Assembly (NCBI GenBank): GCA_934662925.1
Contig: CAKUKL010000119.1
Span: 1-5,436 of the forward strand
From: an uncultured Oscillospiraceae bacterium
GTDB taxonomy: Bacteria > Bacillota > Clostridia > Oscillospirales > Oscillospiraceae
Direction: 5' to 3'
DNA length: 5,436 nt
Shown: piece by piece, positions 4,605-5,436 of the stretch
Position numbering within the stretch: the stretch's first letter is position 1
Layout: every line of letters starts with the position of its first letter
Made by a program: the position numbers and the translations under genes
Notes under the pieces: model-generated
Told to the model about the DNA's origin: nothing
The model's input: the letters and a program-made list of their open reading frames with translations, nothing else
Databases searched by the model: none

Positions 4605-5436
4605 ATGACCGTTGGACAGCGCATTGCGCAGAAACGAAAGGAACTGGGCCTGTCTCAGGAGGCACTGGGAGAGCAGCTGGGCGTCTCCCGGCAGGCCATT
4701 TATAAGTGGGAATCGGACGCCACCCTGCCCGAGATCGAGAAGCTGGTGGCCATGAGCCGGATCTTCTCCGTGTCCGTGGGCTGGCTGCTGGGGGTGGAGG
4801 ACGACGCCCCGGCGGATCCGGAGGAAAAGACCTCCGGCGAGCTGACGGAGGAGCAGCTCCGGATGGTGGAGGAGATCGTGGACCGGTATCTAAAAGCCCA
4901 ACCCGCTCCGGCATCCCCCAAGCGCCGCCGCTGGGTGATGGTCGCGGGGGTCGCCGCCGCCGCGGCGCTGGCGGTGGGACTCATCAAAGTCTCCTCCCGG
5001 CTGGGGCAGGTGACGTCGGACTACAACAGCCTGCAAAACTCCATCCAGCAGATCAATATTTCTGTCAACAACCAGATCAGCTCCATCACCGATCAGGTGG
5101 AGAGCATCCTCAAGAGCCAGAACGACCTCACCGCCGACTACGGCACGGAGCTTTCGTCCTGCGACCTGCGGGCCGGCACCGTGACCTTCCGGGTGTGGGC
5201 GCTGCCCAAGACGTATACAGACGGCATGACGGCGGATTTTGTGGCCCAGAGCGGGACAAGCGCCGTCACCCAGCCGGGGACGGAGGACACCGGGCACCGG
5301 TTCGAGGCCGCCGTCACCTGCCCGCTCAATGATGACATCACCCTGTCCGTGGTGTTTTCCGACGGCGGGCGGCAGAACACCCAGCTGCTGCAAAGCTACG
5401 ATTATCTGCTGAGCGGAAGCTATCCCGAGGTAAGGG
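4605..5436 (+). CDS. XRE-family HTH regulator with one transmembrane segment and an extracytoplasmic domain (3' end outside window)
   Basis: Open from ATG 4605 to the window end (277 complete codons, no stop). The start is supported by AAGGAGGG (4588-4595) 9 nt upstream and by the standard XRE N-terminus. Domains: Cro/C1-type helix-turn-helix, residues 5-62, with helix 2 SQEALGEQ (17-24), recognition helix SRQAIYKWE (28-36) and the usual closing VGWLLG (58-63); an acidic linker with ELTEEQLRMVEEIVDRYLKA (79-98); a basic patch KRRR (106-109) followed by one hydrophobic helix (111-129), which by the positive-inside rule places the DNA-binding domain in the cytoplasm; a polar, probably helical or coiled-coil stretch (133-175, rich in Q/N/S and I/L/V); then a beta-rich-looking domain (from about 183) with two Cys (186, 239). 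It resembles membrane-bound one-component regulators that sense outside signals. Ligand and targets are unknown, and the outer domain is not recognised. Confidence 0.85.
   Translation, partial: MTVGQRIAQKRKELGLSQEALGEQLGVSRQAIYKWESDATLPEIEKLVAMSRIFSVSVGWLLGVEDDAPADPEEKTSGELTEEQLRMVEEIVDRYLKAQPAPASPKRRRWVMVAGVAAAAALAVGLIKVSSRLGQVTSDYNSLQNSIQQINISVNNQISSITDQVESILKSQNDLTADYGTELSSCDLRAGTVTFRVWALPKTYTDGMTADFVAQSGTSAVTQPGTEDTGHRFEAAVTCPLNDDITLSVVFSDGGRQNTQLLQSYDYLLSGSYPEVR

Overview
The window carries most of one branched-chain amino acid ABC transporter operon of the LivKHMGF type, followed by the start of an unrelated regulatory gene, all on the + strand. The strong preference for G or C in third codon positions, the AGGAGG-like ribosome binding sites, the LivG and LivM variants (a LivG insertion, a long LivM loop and a basic LivM tail) and the membrane-anchored XRE regulator suggest a GC-rich, probably gut-dwelling member of the Clostridia (Oscillospiraceae-like, e.g. 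the Flavonifractor/Oscillibacter group). That assignment is inference from style; no marker gene is present.

Region by region: 1-402 is the 3' end of livK, the extracytoplasmic substrate-binding protein. 403-580 is a non-coding spacer with a strong terminator-like hairpin (433-476) and a second hairpin (494-528). Next come livH (581-1468) and livM (1482-2696), the two permeases, and livG (2693-3541) and livF (3528-4229), the two ATPases. Spacing tightens along the operon: 178 nt, 13 nt, a 4-nt ATGA overlap, then a 14-nt overlap. 4230-4604 is non-coding. It starts with a dense array of hairpins (4231-4422) ending in a T-run, then a very strong GC-rich terminator (4435-4466), then a promoter region with two operator-like repeats. 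From 4605 to the window end an XRE-family helix-turn-helix protein begins that also has one transmembrane segment and an extracytoplasmic domain; its 3' end is outside the window.

How the parts work together: LivK captures the amino acid outside the membrane and delivers it to the LivH/LivM channel, and LivG/LivF hydrolyse ATP to drive import. The hairpin after livK probably lets most transcripts stop there, giving more binding protein than membrane complex. The two terminator signals after livF insulate the regulator gene from the operon. The transporter is ordinary in its class. The parts most worth a second look are the multi-hairpin element after livF and the membrane-tethered regulator with its candidate operator.
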